DNA of 14,428 nucleotides from an uncultured Saprospirales bacterium (GCA_938008535.1 CALLKF010000034.1:1-14428), one strand, 5' to 3'; positions 6,313 through 14,217 are shown, counted from the stretch's first letter. The notes: a model not told the origin generated them from the sequence alone. Numbers and translations are program-made.

Positions 6313-7914
6313 ATGAAAAAGATTTTAACTATTATTCTGATACTTCCGGCTTTTTTGTTTGCACAAACTGTAAAATTGACTTGGAGTCCTGAATTAGACA
6401 TTAAAAAGAAAACCTATATTGATGATATTATACATACAGACAGCAGTGGTATTTATTATACTACGGTAGAAAGGCAAGGTGGTTTATACGGTGGAATGCG
6501 TGCGCCAAAATCCGAAAGCATAGAAAAAATTTCAACTAATTTTAATCCAATATTTTCAAAAGAAAATACAGCACTCGAAGAAGATTACATGCCAAACGGA
6601 ATGTTTTTTGCCAAAACAAATTTTTTAAATTTCATGAGTTACTATACCAGGAAACAAGGTGGCACAAAATATTATGTAACTACAACAGATATGAATGGAA
6701 ACGCCAGTCCAAATTCCAAAGAATATTTAAGCATTAATGAAGATAATTTTGCAAAAGTTGCGAACCTATCCATTGTTGCATCGTATGATAATTCTAATTT
6801 TTTAGTAGTTGCTGAGAGAGAAGCTTCCAGAAAAAACTTGAAAGAAGATGGTAAAATCAGCTTAACTGTTTTATCAAATACAGGTGATAAAATCTGGCAA
6901 CGTTTTTTAAATATCAGCAATAAATTGGATGGACAAATAAATATTATTCAGGAACAAATTACACCTAACGGCACCGTCTATTTATTACTGAAAGAATATC
7001 TTACAGAAAAAAATAAAGAAACCATAAAAGATAATAATGGCAAAAAAGTGCCTGGCTACAAATATCGAATTATTCGCCTTTCTGAAAACGGTTCCAATAC
7101 GAAAGATTTTGCTATCGACTTGGGAAAATTGTATATCAATTCTACTGATTTAAAAATCAATACACAATCCAATAATTTAGTTTGTTCTGGATTCTACAAC
7201 GACCAAGACAATGAAGTTTTAAAAGGATTATTTTATTTTGAAATTGATGGAAGCGGAAACACCATCAAAAAAAATAATAAAGATTTTCCACAAGATTTTG
7301 TAGAAGAATTTAAGAAAAACAAAGGCACCAAAAAAGATAAAAAAAATAACGATGATGATGATTTAGGTTTAGCAAAAAGCTTTAGAATTGACAAGATATT
7401 CGCAAGAAAAGATGGTGGTGCTTATTTAGTTTCGGAATTTTATGAATTGGTAATTTCAACCAGTTATTCCAAATATGGAACTACTACTACTTATCATTAT
7501 TTCAGCAATGATATTTTGGTTGTAGACGTTGACTCAGATGGTTCAATTGATTGGTTTAACAGAATACCTAAACGCCAACACGAAATTAATCAATACAAAT
7601 ATTCATCTTATATCAGCGCATTAATTGGCGACAAACTTGCAGTTGTTTTTAATGATAATCCTAGGAATTTAGAAATTGAAGATGATGAAAAATCAGCAGG
7701 TGTTTATGGCAGTTTCAAAAAAACAAACTGTATGATGTACCTAATAGATAAAACGAAAACAACGACTAAAAAGGAATTATTCAGAAACAACGAAATTGAA
7801 ACAATATTATGTCCGATGAAAAGCAGAGTAGTAGATGAAAATACGATTATTTTATATGCTGAAAAAGGTAAAAACAATGATGTAAAATTAGGCAAATTAA
7901 CTATTACACCTTAA
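6313..7914 (+). CDS. Large exported protein of unknown function
   Basis: Predicted 533-residue exported protein. Residues 1-18 are a signal peptide (MKKILTIILILPAFLFAQ). The mature protein has many short beta-type segments with recurring patterns such as DxxGSIDWFNRIP and GDKIWQRFLNIS. These are typical of proteins that look like beta-propellers or scaffold modules, yet no repeat is regular enough to name. Residues ~333-351 are a low-complexity Lys/Asn/Asp stretch (KKNKGTKKDKKNNDDDD), probably a disordered linker or cation-binding surface loop. There is no T9SS-type C-terminal sorting motif; the chain ends in KLGKLTITP. It lies between two terminators and is probably transcribed alone. Function is unknown. 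Conserved Bacteroidota proteins of this layout are usually annotated as hypothetical. Confidence 0.85.
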   Translation: MKKILTIILILPAFLFAQTVKLTWSPELDIKKKTYIDDIIHTDSSGIYYTTVERQGGLYGGMRAPKSESIEKISTNFNPIFSKENTALEEDYMPNGMFFAKTNFLNFMSYYTRKQGGTKYYVTTTDMNGNASPNSKEYLSINEDNFAKVANLSIVASYDNSNFLVVAEREASRKNLKEDGKISLTVLSNTGDKIWQRFLNISNKLDGQINIIQEQITPNGTVYLLLKEYLTEKNKETIKDNNGKKVPGYKYRIIRLSENGSNTKDFAIDLGKLYINSTDLKINTQSNNLVCSGFYNDQDNEVLKGLFYFEIDGSGNTIKKNNKDFPQDFVEEFKKNKGTKKDKKNNDDDDLGLAKSFRIDKIFARKDGGAYLVSEFYELVISTSYSKYGTTTTYHYFSNDILVVDVDSDGSIDWFNRIPKRQHEINQYKYSSYISALIGDKLAVVFNDNPRNLEIEDDEKSAGVYGSFKKTNCMMYLIDKTKTTTKKELFRNNEIETILCPMKSRVVDENTIILYAEKGKNNDVKLGKLTITP

Positions 7915-7933
7915 ATATAAAAACTAAGTAAAT

Positions 7934-7963
7934 AAAAAGGGAACAATTCGTTGTTCCCTTTTT
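7934..7963. terminator. Strong bidirectional terminator with TTCG loop
   Basis: AAAAAGGGAACAA (7934-7946), loop TTCG (7947-7950) and TTGTTCCCTTTTT (7951-7963) make a perfect 13-bp stem with a four-base loop of the very stable UUCG type. It lies between the convergent ends of the 6313 gene and the short-chain dehydrogenase gene and has T tracts on both strands, so it can serve both. The GGGAACAA core is the same as in the terminator at 6195-6229. Confidence 0.92.
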
Positions 7964-7981
7964 TTTATAAATAATTCTGCT

Positions 7982-8800
7982 TTACACAAAAAAATCAGGT
8001 GTTAATTCTACACCAGGTTTTACAGCATATTGTTCTAAATCTGTAATGCCTTCGCTGATTAAAACTTCATCATCCATAAAGAAATTACCTGTTGATGTTT
8101 TAGCGTCACGTTTTAAAATGTAATACGCTGCGTCACCCATTATTTCTGGCTTGCGTGAAGAATTCGCTACTGTTTCGCCACCTAATAAATTGACAACTGC
8201 AGCTGTAGCAATCGTCGTTCTTGGCCACAATGCATTTACACCAACTTTACCTTTATATTCACCAGCAAGACCAAGTACAACTAAACTCATTCCAAACTTA
8301 GCGATAGAATAACCAGTGTGTCCAGCAAACCATCTTTCAGTAATAGAAGTTAATGGTGGTGCTAACATTAATATTTGTGGATTTTCTGATTTCAACAAAT
8401 AAGGCAAACATATTTTAGAACAAACAAAAGTTCCTCTCGTGTTAATGTCTTGCATTAAATCATAACGCTTCATTTCCAGTTGCGCAATCGGTGATAAATT
8501 AATTGCAGAAGCGTTGTTGATTAAAATATCAATGCCACCAAACGTATCCACTGCTTGCTTTACTGCAGCAGCTACTTCTTCTTCGTTTCTGATATCACAT
8601 TTAATACCTAATCCTTTGCCACCGGCGTTGGTCATATCTTCAGCAGCGGTGTAAATAGTGCCACCGAGTTTTGGATTTTCTTCGGTGCTTTTTGCTGCGA
8701 TGACGATGTTAGCACCTTCCTGCGCTAAGCGCAAACCTATTGCGTGACCAATACCACGCGTTCCACCTGAAATAAATACTGTTTTGTTTTTGAATGACAT
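7982..8800 (-). CDS. HSDL2-like short-chain dehydrogenase/reductase
   Basis: Predicted 272-residue cytoplasmic NAD(P)-dependent oxidoreductase. The Rossmann fold opens with SGGTRGIG (residues 11-18), then KLGGTIYTAAEDM (~44-56), NNAS (95-98) and the active-site YSIAK (Y164, K168). NALWPRTTIATAA and the C-terminal KPGVELTPDFFV closely match what I remember of human HSDL2, without its C-terminal SCP2 domain. The residue usually serving as catalytic Ser, about 13 before the Tyr, is replaced here by APPLTS (T151/S152), as in HSDL2-type proteins. HSDL2 is tied to fatty-acid metabolism, and this gene lies divergent from a thiolase and a hydratase/dehydrogenase, so a role with acyl-CoA or fatty intermediates is plausible. 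The exact substrate is unknown. Length fits a single-domain SDR. Confidence 0.93.
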   Translation of the reverse strand: MSFKNKTVFISGGTRGIGHAIGLRLAQEGANIVIAAKSTEENPKLGGTIYTAAEDMTNAGGKGLGIKCDIRNEEEVAAAVKQAVDTFGGIDILINNASAINLSPIAQLEMKRYDLMQDINTRGTFVCSKICLPYLLKSENPQILMLAPPLTSITERWFAGHTGYSIAKFGMSLVVLGLAGEYKGKVGVNALWPRTTIATAAVVNLLGGETVANSSRKPEIMGDAAYYILKRDAKTSTGNFFMDDEVLISEGITDLEQYAVKPGVELTPDFFV

Positions 8801-8886
8801 ATACTAGATTTTGAATTGCAATATAGTAGTTTAATTAAACTTTTCCTTTGTAAATTAAATTATCTTCTTCAATAACTTAACTTTCA

Positions 8887-8910
8887 ATTTACAATGCATG
8901 CATTGTAAAT
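8887..8910. promoter_or_regulatory. Perfect 24-bp palindrome, candidate operator
   Basis: ATTTACAATGCA (8887-8898) is followed directly by its exact complement TGCATTGTAAAT (8899-8910). It lies between the divergent dehydrogenase and thiolase genes. A -7-like box TATATTTA (8914-8921, 7/8 to TAnnTTTG) begins 3 nt downstream, so a bound protein would cover a + strand promoter. Long perfect dyads of this size are typical of dimeric repressors such as the TetR family, which often control beta-oxidation genes. A further half-site copy, TTGTAAAT, occurs at 8848-8855. The regulator is not in the window. Confidence 0.6.
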
Positions 8911-9028
8911 CAGTATATTTACTTCATAAAAAATTTAAAATGAAATATCCATTATAATATGTTTGCAGATAGCAATTACTTTTTTGGATATTCCATGTCA
9001 CAACTAAAAAAACAAATAAATAAACAAC

Positions 9029-10303
9029 ATGAAAAAAGTAGTATTTATAGATGGTGTTCGTACACCTTTTTTGAAATCAGGTACAGATTATATGGATTTG
9101 ATGTCCTATCAATTGGGTCAATTCGCTATTAAAGGTTTATTAGATAAAACAGGTATTGATGTAAATGAAATTGACCGAGTTATCTATGGCAATGTAATTT
9201 CTAATGTACGTACTGAAAACGTTGCGCGCGAAGCTGCTGTTACTGCAGGTATTCCTGTAAAAGCACCAGCTAATACAGTAAAACAAGCTTGTATTTCTGC
9301 AAATCAAGCCATGTGTAATGCTGTTGATTCTATTCAATTAGGAAGAGCTGATGTGATTATTTCTGGTGGAACAGAATGCACTTCTGATACACCAATTGGA
9401 TACACCAAAGAAATGCGTAAAAAATTATTCGCAGCACAAAAATTAAGCTCACCGCTAGAATATGCGAAATTTGCAACAACTTTGCGTCCTGGTGATTTTT
9501 TACCAGACAGACCATCTGTTTCTGAGTTTATCACAGGAAGAACGATGGGACAAGATTGCGAAATCTTAGCACAAAAATTTGGTGTAACACGTGAAGAGCA
9601 AGATGAATTTGCAACTGCATCACATCAAAATGCTGCAAAAGCACAAGAAGCTGGCTTATTGAATGATATCGTATCAGTTCAATTACCACCAAACTTTACT
9701 GCAATTACAAAAGACAATGGTGTTCGAGGCGATTCAACGGTAGAAAAGATGGCAAAGCTAAAACCTGCTTTTGATAAATATGTCGGAACTATCACAGCAG
9801 CAAACGCATCGTTCTTAACCGATGGCGCAACAGCTGTTTTACTAACGTCAGAAGACAAAGCAAAAGAATTAGGTTTAACTCCAAAAGCAGAAATCGTTGA
9901 TTATGCTTTCACTGGTGGCGATTTATATGAAGAATTATTATTAGGACCAGCTTATTCAATTGCAGCGGTTTTAAAACAAACTGGTTTAACCATTGCTGAT
10001 ATTGATGTATTCGAAATTCACGAAGCATTTGCTGGACAAGTTTTAGCCAACTTAAACGCATTAAAATCTGCTGAATGGTGTAAGAAGCAATTAGGTTTAG
10101 ATACGCCAATTGGTCAAATTCCATTAAATAAAGTAAATACTTGGGGTGGCTCTTTAGCAATCGGTCATCCGTTCGGCGCAACTGGTGGTCGTTTAATTAC
10201 TATGGCAGCAAATCGCTTACAAAAAGAAGGTGGTAAATATGCTTTATTGGCAGCTTGCGCAGCTGGTGCACACGGTCACGCAATGATTATTAAGAAATAT
10301 TAA
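9029..10303 (+). CDS. fadI: Acetyl-CoA acyltransferase (3-ketoacyl-CoA thiolase)
   Basis: Predicted 424-residue cytoplasmic thiolase that cleaves 3-ketoacyl-CoA with CoA to acetyl-CoA and a chain shortened by two carbons, the last step of beta-oxidation. The nucleophile is C88 in VKQACISANQ. The HEAF motif (331-334) with His in place of the usual Asn, GHPFGATG (H380) and CAAGAHG (C410) complete the active site. The loop region ~125-175 (PGDFLPDRPSVSEFITGRTMG) matches the FadI/HADHB group rather than short-chain biosynthetic thiolases. Length is close to FadI. It is followed after 85 nt by the alpha-subunit gene on the same strand, suggesting one transcript and a two-subunit complex, although inverted heptad repeats lie between them. 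The symbol follows the FadI-like features; fadA is the alternative name. Confidence 0.93.
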   Translation: MKKVVFIDGVRTPFLKSGTDYMDLMSYQLGQFAIKGLLDKTGIDVNEIDRVIYGNVISNVRTENVAREAAVTAGIPVKAPANTVKQACISANQAMCNAVDSIQLGRADVIISGGTECTSDTPIGYTKEMRKKLFAAQKLSSPLEYAKFATTLRPGDFLPDRPSVSEFITGRTMGQDCEILAQKFGVTREEQDEFATASHQNAAKAQEAGLLNDIVSVQLPPNFTAITKDNGVRGDSTVEKMAKLKPAFDKYVGTITAANASFLTDGATAVLLTSEDKAKELGLTPKAEIVDYAFTGGDLYEELLLGPAYSIAAVLKQTGLTIADIDVFEIHEAFAGQVLANLNALKSAEWCKKQLGLDTPIGQIPLNKVNTWGGSLAIGHPFGATGGRLITMAANRLQKEGGKYALLAACAAGAHGHAMIIKKY

Positions 10304-10304
10304 T

Positions 10305-10339
10305 AGTAAAAAGTAATGAGTAATAAGTGATAAGAAATT
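10305..10339 (+). repeat. Degenerate 7-bp tandem repeats, forward arm
   Basis: Five units in register: AGTAAAA, AGTAATG, AGTAATA, AGTGATA, AGAAATT. The consensus is AGTRATN. They begin 1 nt after the thiolase stop. Confidence 0.75.
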
Positions 10340-10345
10340 CATTAA

Positions 10346-10380
10346 AATCACTCATAACTCTTCACTCACAACTTAAAACT
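10346..10380 (-). repeat. Degenerate 7-bp tandem repeats, reverse arm
   Basis: Read on the - strand from 10380: AGTTTTA, AGTTGTG, AGTGAAG, AGTTATG, AGTGATT. These are the same heptads in the opposite orientation. Against the forward arm they give an imperfect stem: GAGTAATAAGTGA (10318-10330) pairs with TCACTCATAACTC (10348-10360) at 11 of 13 positions. They lie immediately before the start of the next gene. Confidence 0.7.
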
Positions 10381-10388
10381 CAACAACA

Positions 10389-12584
10389 ATGGCAACTATA
10401 AAACAAGAAGATTTTTTTACCATAGAAAAGAATGCGAACGGTGTTTGCACTATCTGGATGGATCAAAAAGGTGAAAAGGTAAATACCATCAGTCCTACAT
10501 TAATTTCATTATTTGAAGAAGTGTATGACGACTTAGATAAAGACGCATCTATCAAAGCTTTTGTATTAACCAGCAAGAAGAAAGATTTTATTGCTGGTGC
10601 AGATATTGAGATGTTCAAAAAGGTAGAAAAGAAAGGCGATTTCGAACCAATTACACGCAAAGGACAAGCAATTTTAAATAAAATTGCAGCATCAAAAAAA
10701 CCAATCGTAGCAGCTATTCATGGAAATTGCCTAGGTGCTGGTTTAGAAATTGCATTGGCTTGTCATGCACGAATTGCAACGAATGATAAGTCAACAAAAA
10801 TGGCATTGCCTGAAGTAAAATTGGGTTTGTTGCCTGGTGGTGGTGGCACACAACGTTTACCAAGATTAATTGGTTTACAAGCAGCTTTGGATATGATGTT
10901 GACTGGTAAAAACATGTTTCCATATCCAGGTTTAAAAGCAGGTTTGGTTGACAAAGTAGTGCATGTTTCCTCTTTACAAAATGCTGCGCAAAAAATGGCA
11001 TTGGAATTAATTGCAACTCCAATTAAACATGAAAGAAACGAATTGAATTTAGACACTCTAAAAGCTGGTTTTCCTGCCATTCAGAAATCAATTATGGGTT
11101 TGGTGTTAGAAGCGCCTTTAGTAAATAAAATCGTTTTTGATCAAGCAAAAAAAATGGTGGATAAACAAGCGCATGGCAACTATCCAGCTCCTTATAGAAT
11201 TTTAGAATGTGTAGAAATTGGCTGGAACCAAGGCATGGAAAAAGGTTTGGATGCAGAAGCGACTAAGTTCGAAGAACTCATCTTGTCTCCTGTTTCGCGT
11301 CAATTGATCAATATCTTTTTTGCGATGACCGATAAAAAGAAAAATCCGTACGGCGAAGACAAAGTGAAGCATGTACATCGTTTAGGTATGATTGGCGCAG
11401 GTTTCATGGGTGCGGGTATTGCTGAAGTTTCAATGGACGATGATATTCATGTATTGCTGAAAGACATTAATCAAGACATGATTAATTCTGCTTACAAAAC
11501 CATCTACAACGATTACAATAAAAAAGTACAGAAAAAAGCACTTACAAAAATTGAGTTGGAAGAAAAAATGGCCTTGTTGCAAGGTTCTTTAAACTATGAA
11601 GATTTAGATAATCAGGAAATAATTATAGAAGCAGTTTTTGAAGATTTAAAAATCAAACAAGCTATTTTAAAAGATGTAGAAACGTATGCAAAACCAAATA
11701 CTATTTTTGCGTCTAACACATCGGCATTGCCAATAAAAGCTATAGCTGCGAACGCGAAGAATCCTGAATTAGTGATTGGTATGCACTACTTCTCGCCTGT
11801 TCCGAAAATGCCTTTGCTAGAAATTATTAAAACGGATAAAACTGCAGATTGGGTTACCGCAACTTGTTTTGATGTTGGTGTTCGTCAAGGTAAAACTGTA
11901 ATTGTGGTGAATGATGGACCTGGTTTTTATACCACGAGAATTTTAGCACCTTTAATGAATGAAGCTCAATTATTATTGGATGAAGGTGGTGATATTTTAC
12001 AAATCGACAGAGAAATGAATTTGTTCGGTTTTCCTGTTGGACCAATTACCTTGGCTGATGAAGTTGGTATTGATGTGGGTGCGCATATTATGAGTGGTGA
12101 GTTAATGACAGAAATGCTAAAACTTCGTCCAGATTTTAAAGTAAGTAGAACCTTGTTAGAGATTTCAAATGCTGGTTACAAAGGCAGAAAAAATAAAAAA
12201 GGTTTTTATAAGTATGATGAAAATGGCAAAAAAGTTTCCGGACAAGTAGACAGCCAAATTTATTCATATTATGGTGGAAATTCACGTAAGAAATTCGATG
12301 CAACAGAAATACATCACCGTTGTGGATTTGCCATGTTGAATGAAGCAGCTTTATGTCTCGAAGAAGGCATTATTGAAAATCCTTTAGATGGTGATATTGG
12401 CGCAATCTTTGGTCTTGGCTTTCCACCATTCCGCGGTGGTCCATTCCGTTATACAGATACATTAGGCGCGCAACAAGTAGTAGATATTTTAATAGATTTA
12501 GAACAACGCTTTGGCGCACGTTTCAAACCTTCACAAATATTAGTAGACTATGCAAAAAGCGGTAAGAAGTTTTATGATAAATAG
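10389..12584 (+). CDS. fadJ: Fatty acid oxidation alpha subunit: enoyl-CoA hydratase / 3-hydroxyacyl-CoA dehydrogenase
   Basis: Predicted 731-residue bifunctional enzyme that hydrates 2-enoyl-CoA and then oxidises L-3-hydroxyacyl-CoA with NAD+. The N-terminal crotonase domain (~1-200) shows IAGADI (68-73), HGNCLGAGLE (E120) and LPEVKLGLLPGGGG (E142); the two Glu match the catalytic pair of FadB. The NAD-binding dehydrogenase domain starts near 330 with IGAGFMGAG. The His-Glu pair is H466 (GMHYFSP) and E478 (LLEII), followed by NDGPGFYTTRIL. Two C-terminal helical dehydrogenase repeats follow (~510-610 and ~640-725). Length is between FadJ and human HADHA. It is downstream of the thiolase gene, its expected partner in a trifunctional-type complex. 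The ORF ends with a TAG that overlaps the first heptad of a downstream repeat. A strong terminator follows. Confidence 0.95.
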   Translation: MATIKQEDFFTIEKNANGVCTIWMDQKGEKVNTISPTLISLFEEVYDDLDKDASIKAFVLTSKKKDFIAGADIEMFKKVEKKGDFEPITRKGQAILNKIAASKKPIVAAIHGNCLGAGLEIALACHARIATNDKSTKMALPEVKLGLLPGGGGTQRLPRLIGLQAALDMMLTGKNMFPYPGLKAGLVDKVVHVSSLQNAAQKMALELIATPIKHERNELNLDTLKAGFPAIQKSIMGLVLEAPLVNKIVFDQAKKMVDKQAHGNYPAPYRILECVEIGWNQGMEKGLDAEATKFEELILSPVSRQLINIFFAMTDKKKNPYGEDKVKHVHRLGMIGAGFMGAGIAEVSMDDDIHVLLKDINQDMINSAYKTIYNDYNKKVQKKALTKIELEEKMALLQGSLNYEDLDNQEIIIEAVFEDLKIKQAILKDVETYAKPNTIFASNTSALPIKAIAANAKNPELVIGMHYFSPVPKMPLLEIIKTDKTADWVTATCFDVGVRQGKTVIVVNDGPGFYTTRILAPLMNEAQLLLDEGGDILQIDREMNLFGFPVGPITLADEVGIDVGAHIMSGELMTEMLKLRPDFKVSRTLLEISNAGYKGRKNKKGFYKYDENGKKVSGQVDSQIYSYYGGNSRKKFDATEIHHRCGFAMLNEAALCLEEGIIENPLDGDIGAIFGLGFPPFRGGPFRYTDTLGAQQVVDILIDLEQRFGARFKPSQILVDYAKSGKKFYDK

Positions 12585-12617
12585 TGAAGAGTGATTTGTA
12601 ATTAGTGATTAGATAAA
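12583..12617 (+). repeat. Degenerate 7-bp tandem repeats after fadJ
   Basis: Five units: AGTGAAG, AGTGATT, TGTAATT, AGTGATT, AGATAAA. The register starts inside the TAG stop codon. AGTGAAG and AGTGATT are exactly the units of the reverse arm at 10346-10380. Confidence 0.7.
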
Positions 12618-12650
12618 ATGCGTCTCGTTTAAAACGAGACGGCATTTTTT
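12615..12650. terminator. Strong hairpin terminator after the beta-oxidation genes
   Basis: GTCTCG (12622-12627) and CGAGAC (12635-12640) close a TTTAAAA loop. The outer stem AAAATGC (12615-12621) pairs with GCATTTT (12642-12648) with a single bulged G at 12641, followed by more T. The T tract on the + strand is strong; a shorter one on the - strand may also stop the 12780 gene. Confidence 0.88.
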
Positions 12651-12668
12651 ATTTTGCTGAATTTTTGA

Positions 12669-12695
12669 GTACAAACTTTCTATAGTAAGTTGTAC
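12669..12695. repeat. Inverted repeat in the region between convergent genes
   Basis: GTACAAACTT (12669-12678) and AAGTTGTAC (12687-12695) pair over 9 bp with one bulged A and an 8-nt loop. GTTGTACAAC at 12689-12698 is also a perfect 10-bp palindrome overlapping the right arm. Neither has a T tract, so this is not an obvious terminator. Confidence 0.4.
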
Positions 12696-12771
12696 AACGT
12701 GACGAAGTCTTATACATTTGCTATATATGATGACTACATTCAATCTAAGGTGCAGGCTTACATAGTTTTTA

Positions 12772-12786
12772 TAGTTAGGCTAACTA
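12772..12786. repeat. Short palindrome at the end of the kinase-like gene
   Basis: TAGTTAG-G-CTAACTA has 7-bp arms around one base and includes the TAG stop of the - strand gene. It contains GTTAGGC, an exact integron-core-like heptamer, but has no partner repeat nearby. The remaining sequence between 12651 and 12779 shows no gene. Confidence 0.4.
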
Positions 12787-13349
12787 CAATAATGTTTAAA
12801 AAAAAACATTGCTTCATTTTTTAAACATCTAATATCTGATTTATTAGATATTTCAACTACTGGCAAATGATGAATTATTAATTCATTTTTATCGTCAAAT
12901 TTAAAATGTAATTCCATAATATCTAAAGGAACTTGATGAGATTCTCTTTTGATATTCCGACTAAGACAATTATTATAATCTGAATCTATATAAACTATAT
13001 AAAAAATTTCCATTTTAATCATTTGTTCAATAAGAACAAAACATTCATAATAATTTCTTCTAGAAAACTCTATTATTTGAAATTCACTTTTTTTATCATT
13101 AATCAATATTTTAGAAATCAATTCTTCCAAAGCAGTTGTATAAAGTTTTTCATTCAACACCTTAAATCCATTTTCAGATAGTTCTATTAGTCCTGTATGT
13201 TTTTTATTTTGAGCGTATCCATATAGTATACTCCAATCATTGTGAATTTCAAAATCCTTAGATTGTTTTTTTAAAATGTCTGTCAATATTTGAATAAATG
13301 TTGTTTTACCTGATCCAGGTCTACCAATTAAAAATAAATATTTAACCAT
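12780..13349 (-). CDS. P-loop kinase-like protein
   Basis: Predicted 189-residue soluble nucleotide-binding protein. The Walker A motif is GRPGSGKTT at residues 9-17 and directly follows a hydrophobic beta strand (YLFLI), as in small P-loop kinases. A conserved-looking D38 (HNDWS), a strand ending in an acidic residue (QIIEFSR, 91-97) and SRNIKR (R131, R135) in a lid-like position follow. This order fits nucleotide or small-molecule kinases of the AAA_33/adenylate-kinase-like type rather than AAA+ ATPases, since no sensor or Arg-finger domain is seen. The substrate is unknown. The ATG overlaps the end of the upstream membrane-protein gene by 8 nt, which implies translational coupling and joint function. 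It could be a phosphate-transfer enzyme in a defence or signalling module, but this is inference. Confidence 0.82.
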   Translation of the reverse strand: MVKYLFLIGRPGSGKTTFIQILTDILKKQSKDFEIHNDWSILYGYAQNKKHTGLIELSENGFKVLNEKLYTTALEELISKILINDKKSEFQIIEFSRRNYYECFVLIEQMIKMEIFYIVYIDSDYNNCLSRNIKRESHQVPLDIMELHFKFDDKNELIIHHLPVVEISNKSDIRCLKNEAMFFFKHYCS

Positions 13350-13935
13350 TCTTTTTTAGTTGAGCTAATCCAATATAACATCCTAAAGAGTTTGCACGAG
13401 CTATAATTCCAATAAAAGTTGAAATCATAACAAAACCAGCAATTGAAAAAACCATAATTACAACTCTTGAATCAGTTTCATATAGTCTATAAATTAGTAT
13501 ATGGAATAGAAAAGTAACAATACAAGTTGAGGCCAAATATGTTAATGTTTGTCTTTGTTTTTCATCAACCTTTATACGACCTTTTAATTGACTATTACTA
13601 TCTTCTGCAAGAAAATCTTCTCTAAATTTTCTTAAAGTTTTATAATTAGCAAATTTTGTAACTAATATATTATTTGCTGAATTTAAAACTATCTTATTAG
13701 ATATTCTAAAAACTGGTAAAAATAGTTCGTATGAGATATTAGAAATTATTATGCCGATAATAGTTGATACCAAGAGTACCCAGGGAAAATTTTGAAAAAA
13801 AACTTGAAAATCTTTGACAGATAAAAGCATACAGAATGTCATTAATCCAAAGTACATACCTCCTAGAATTCCCCTTTCAGTTAATAATGAATAAGTCGAT
13901 TTAATATTTTCTTCAATTTCTTTAGGTGACAACAT
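13342..13935 (-). CDS. Four-helix membrane protein coupled to the kinase-like gene
   Basis: Predicted 197-residue inner-membrane protein. Hydrophobic segments lie at about residues 22-40 (GILGGMYFGLMTFCMLLSV), 51-70 (PWVLLVSTIIGIIISNISYE), 130-149 (TLTYLASTCIVTFLFHILIY) and 157-179. The central ~60 residues (71-129) are charged, with many Lys/Arg, and should lie in the cytoplasm between two hairpins. The arrangement is two membrane hairpins joined by a soluble loop. I recognise no family. It is first in a two-gene unit; its stop codon overlaps the start of the P-loop kinase-like gene. Both genes appear more AT-rich than the beta-oxidation genes. Start is the ATG at 13935; no other upstream in-frame ATG is visible. 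Possible roles are a sensor or an effector in the membrane, but this is not shown. Confidence 0.8.
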   Translation of the reverse strand: MLSPKEIEENIKSTYSLLTERGILGGMYFGLMTFCMLLSVKDFQVFFQNFPWVLLVSTIIGIIISNISYELFLPVFRISNKIVLNSANNILVTKFANYKTLRKFREDFLAEDSNSQLKGRIKVDEKQRQTLTYLASTCIVTFLFHILIYRLYETDSRVVIMVFSIAGFVMISTFIGIIARANSLGCYIGLAQLKKNG

Positions 13936-14019
13936 AATTTAAAATTTAGATTATTTAATATTATAAAAAAAAATGTGCTAAACAATAGACTTTTTGTATA
14001 AAGCTTTGATTTTTAGATG

Positions 14020-14217
14020 TTAACCTCTACGTAAATCTTGCAGTTTATCGATATAAATTGTTTCCGTTTGACCATTAGAATGATTGCTAAATCTAAATGT
14101 TTCAAGGGATGAATTATATTCGTTCTCATAAATACCGGTAAAATATTCACCCTTGTCATTCATTAGGTATATTAATTCACCTTGTTTCAAATTCAGTGTA
14201 ATAAAAATATGTAACAT
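14020..14217 (-). CDS. Small protein of unknown function
   Basis: Predicted 65-residue protein with no signal peptide or clear membrane helix. The sequence alternates short beta-type segments: LKQGELIYLMNDKGEYFTGIYE, then ETFRFSNHS, and TETIYIDKLQDLRRG at the end. This looks like a small SH3- or LSm-like barrel, but no family can be named. I use the ATG at 14217; a second Met at residue 19 would remove what looks like the first strand. It lies upstream of the two-gene membrane/kinase unit on the same strand, separated by 84 nt of AT-rich DNA, so it might share transcription with it. The ORF is short and its coding status rests on amino-acid composition. Confidence 0.5.
   Translation of the reverse strand: MLHIFITLNLKQGELIYLMNDKGEYFTGIYENEYNSSLETFRFSNHSNGQTETIYIDKLQDLRRG

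Noticed and set aside
8944..8992. AATATCC/GGATATT inverted repeat upstream of the thiolase gene
   Set aside because: Only 7 bp with a 35-nt loop in AT-rich DNA; likely chance.
12774..12780. GTTAGGC as another integron core site
   Set aside because: It is an exact core-like heptamer, but no complementary arm structure or repeat copy surrounds it; it is part of a short local palindrome.
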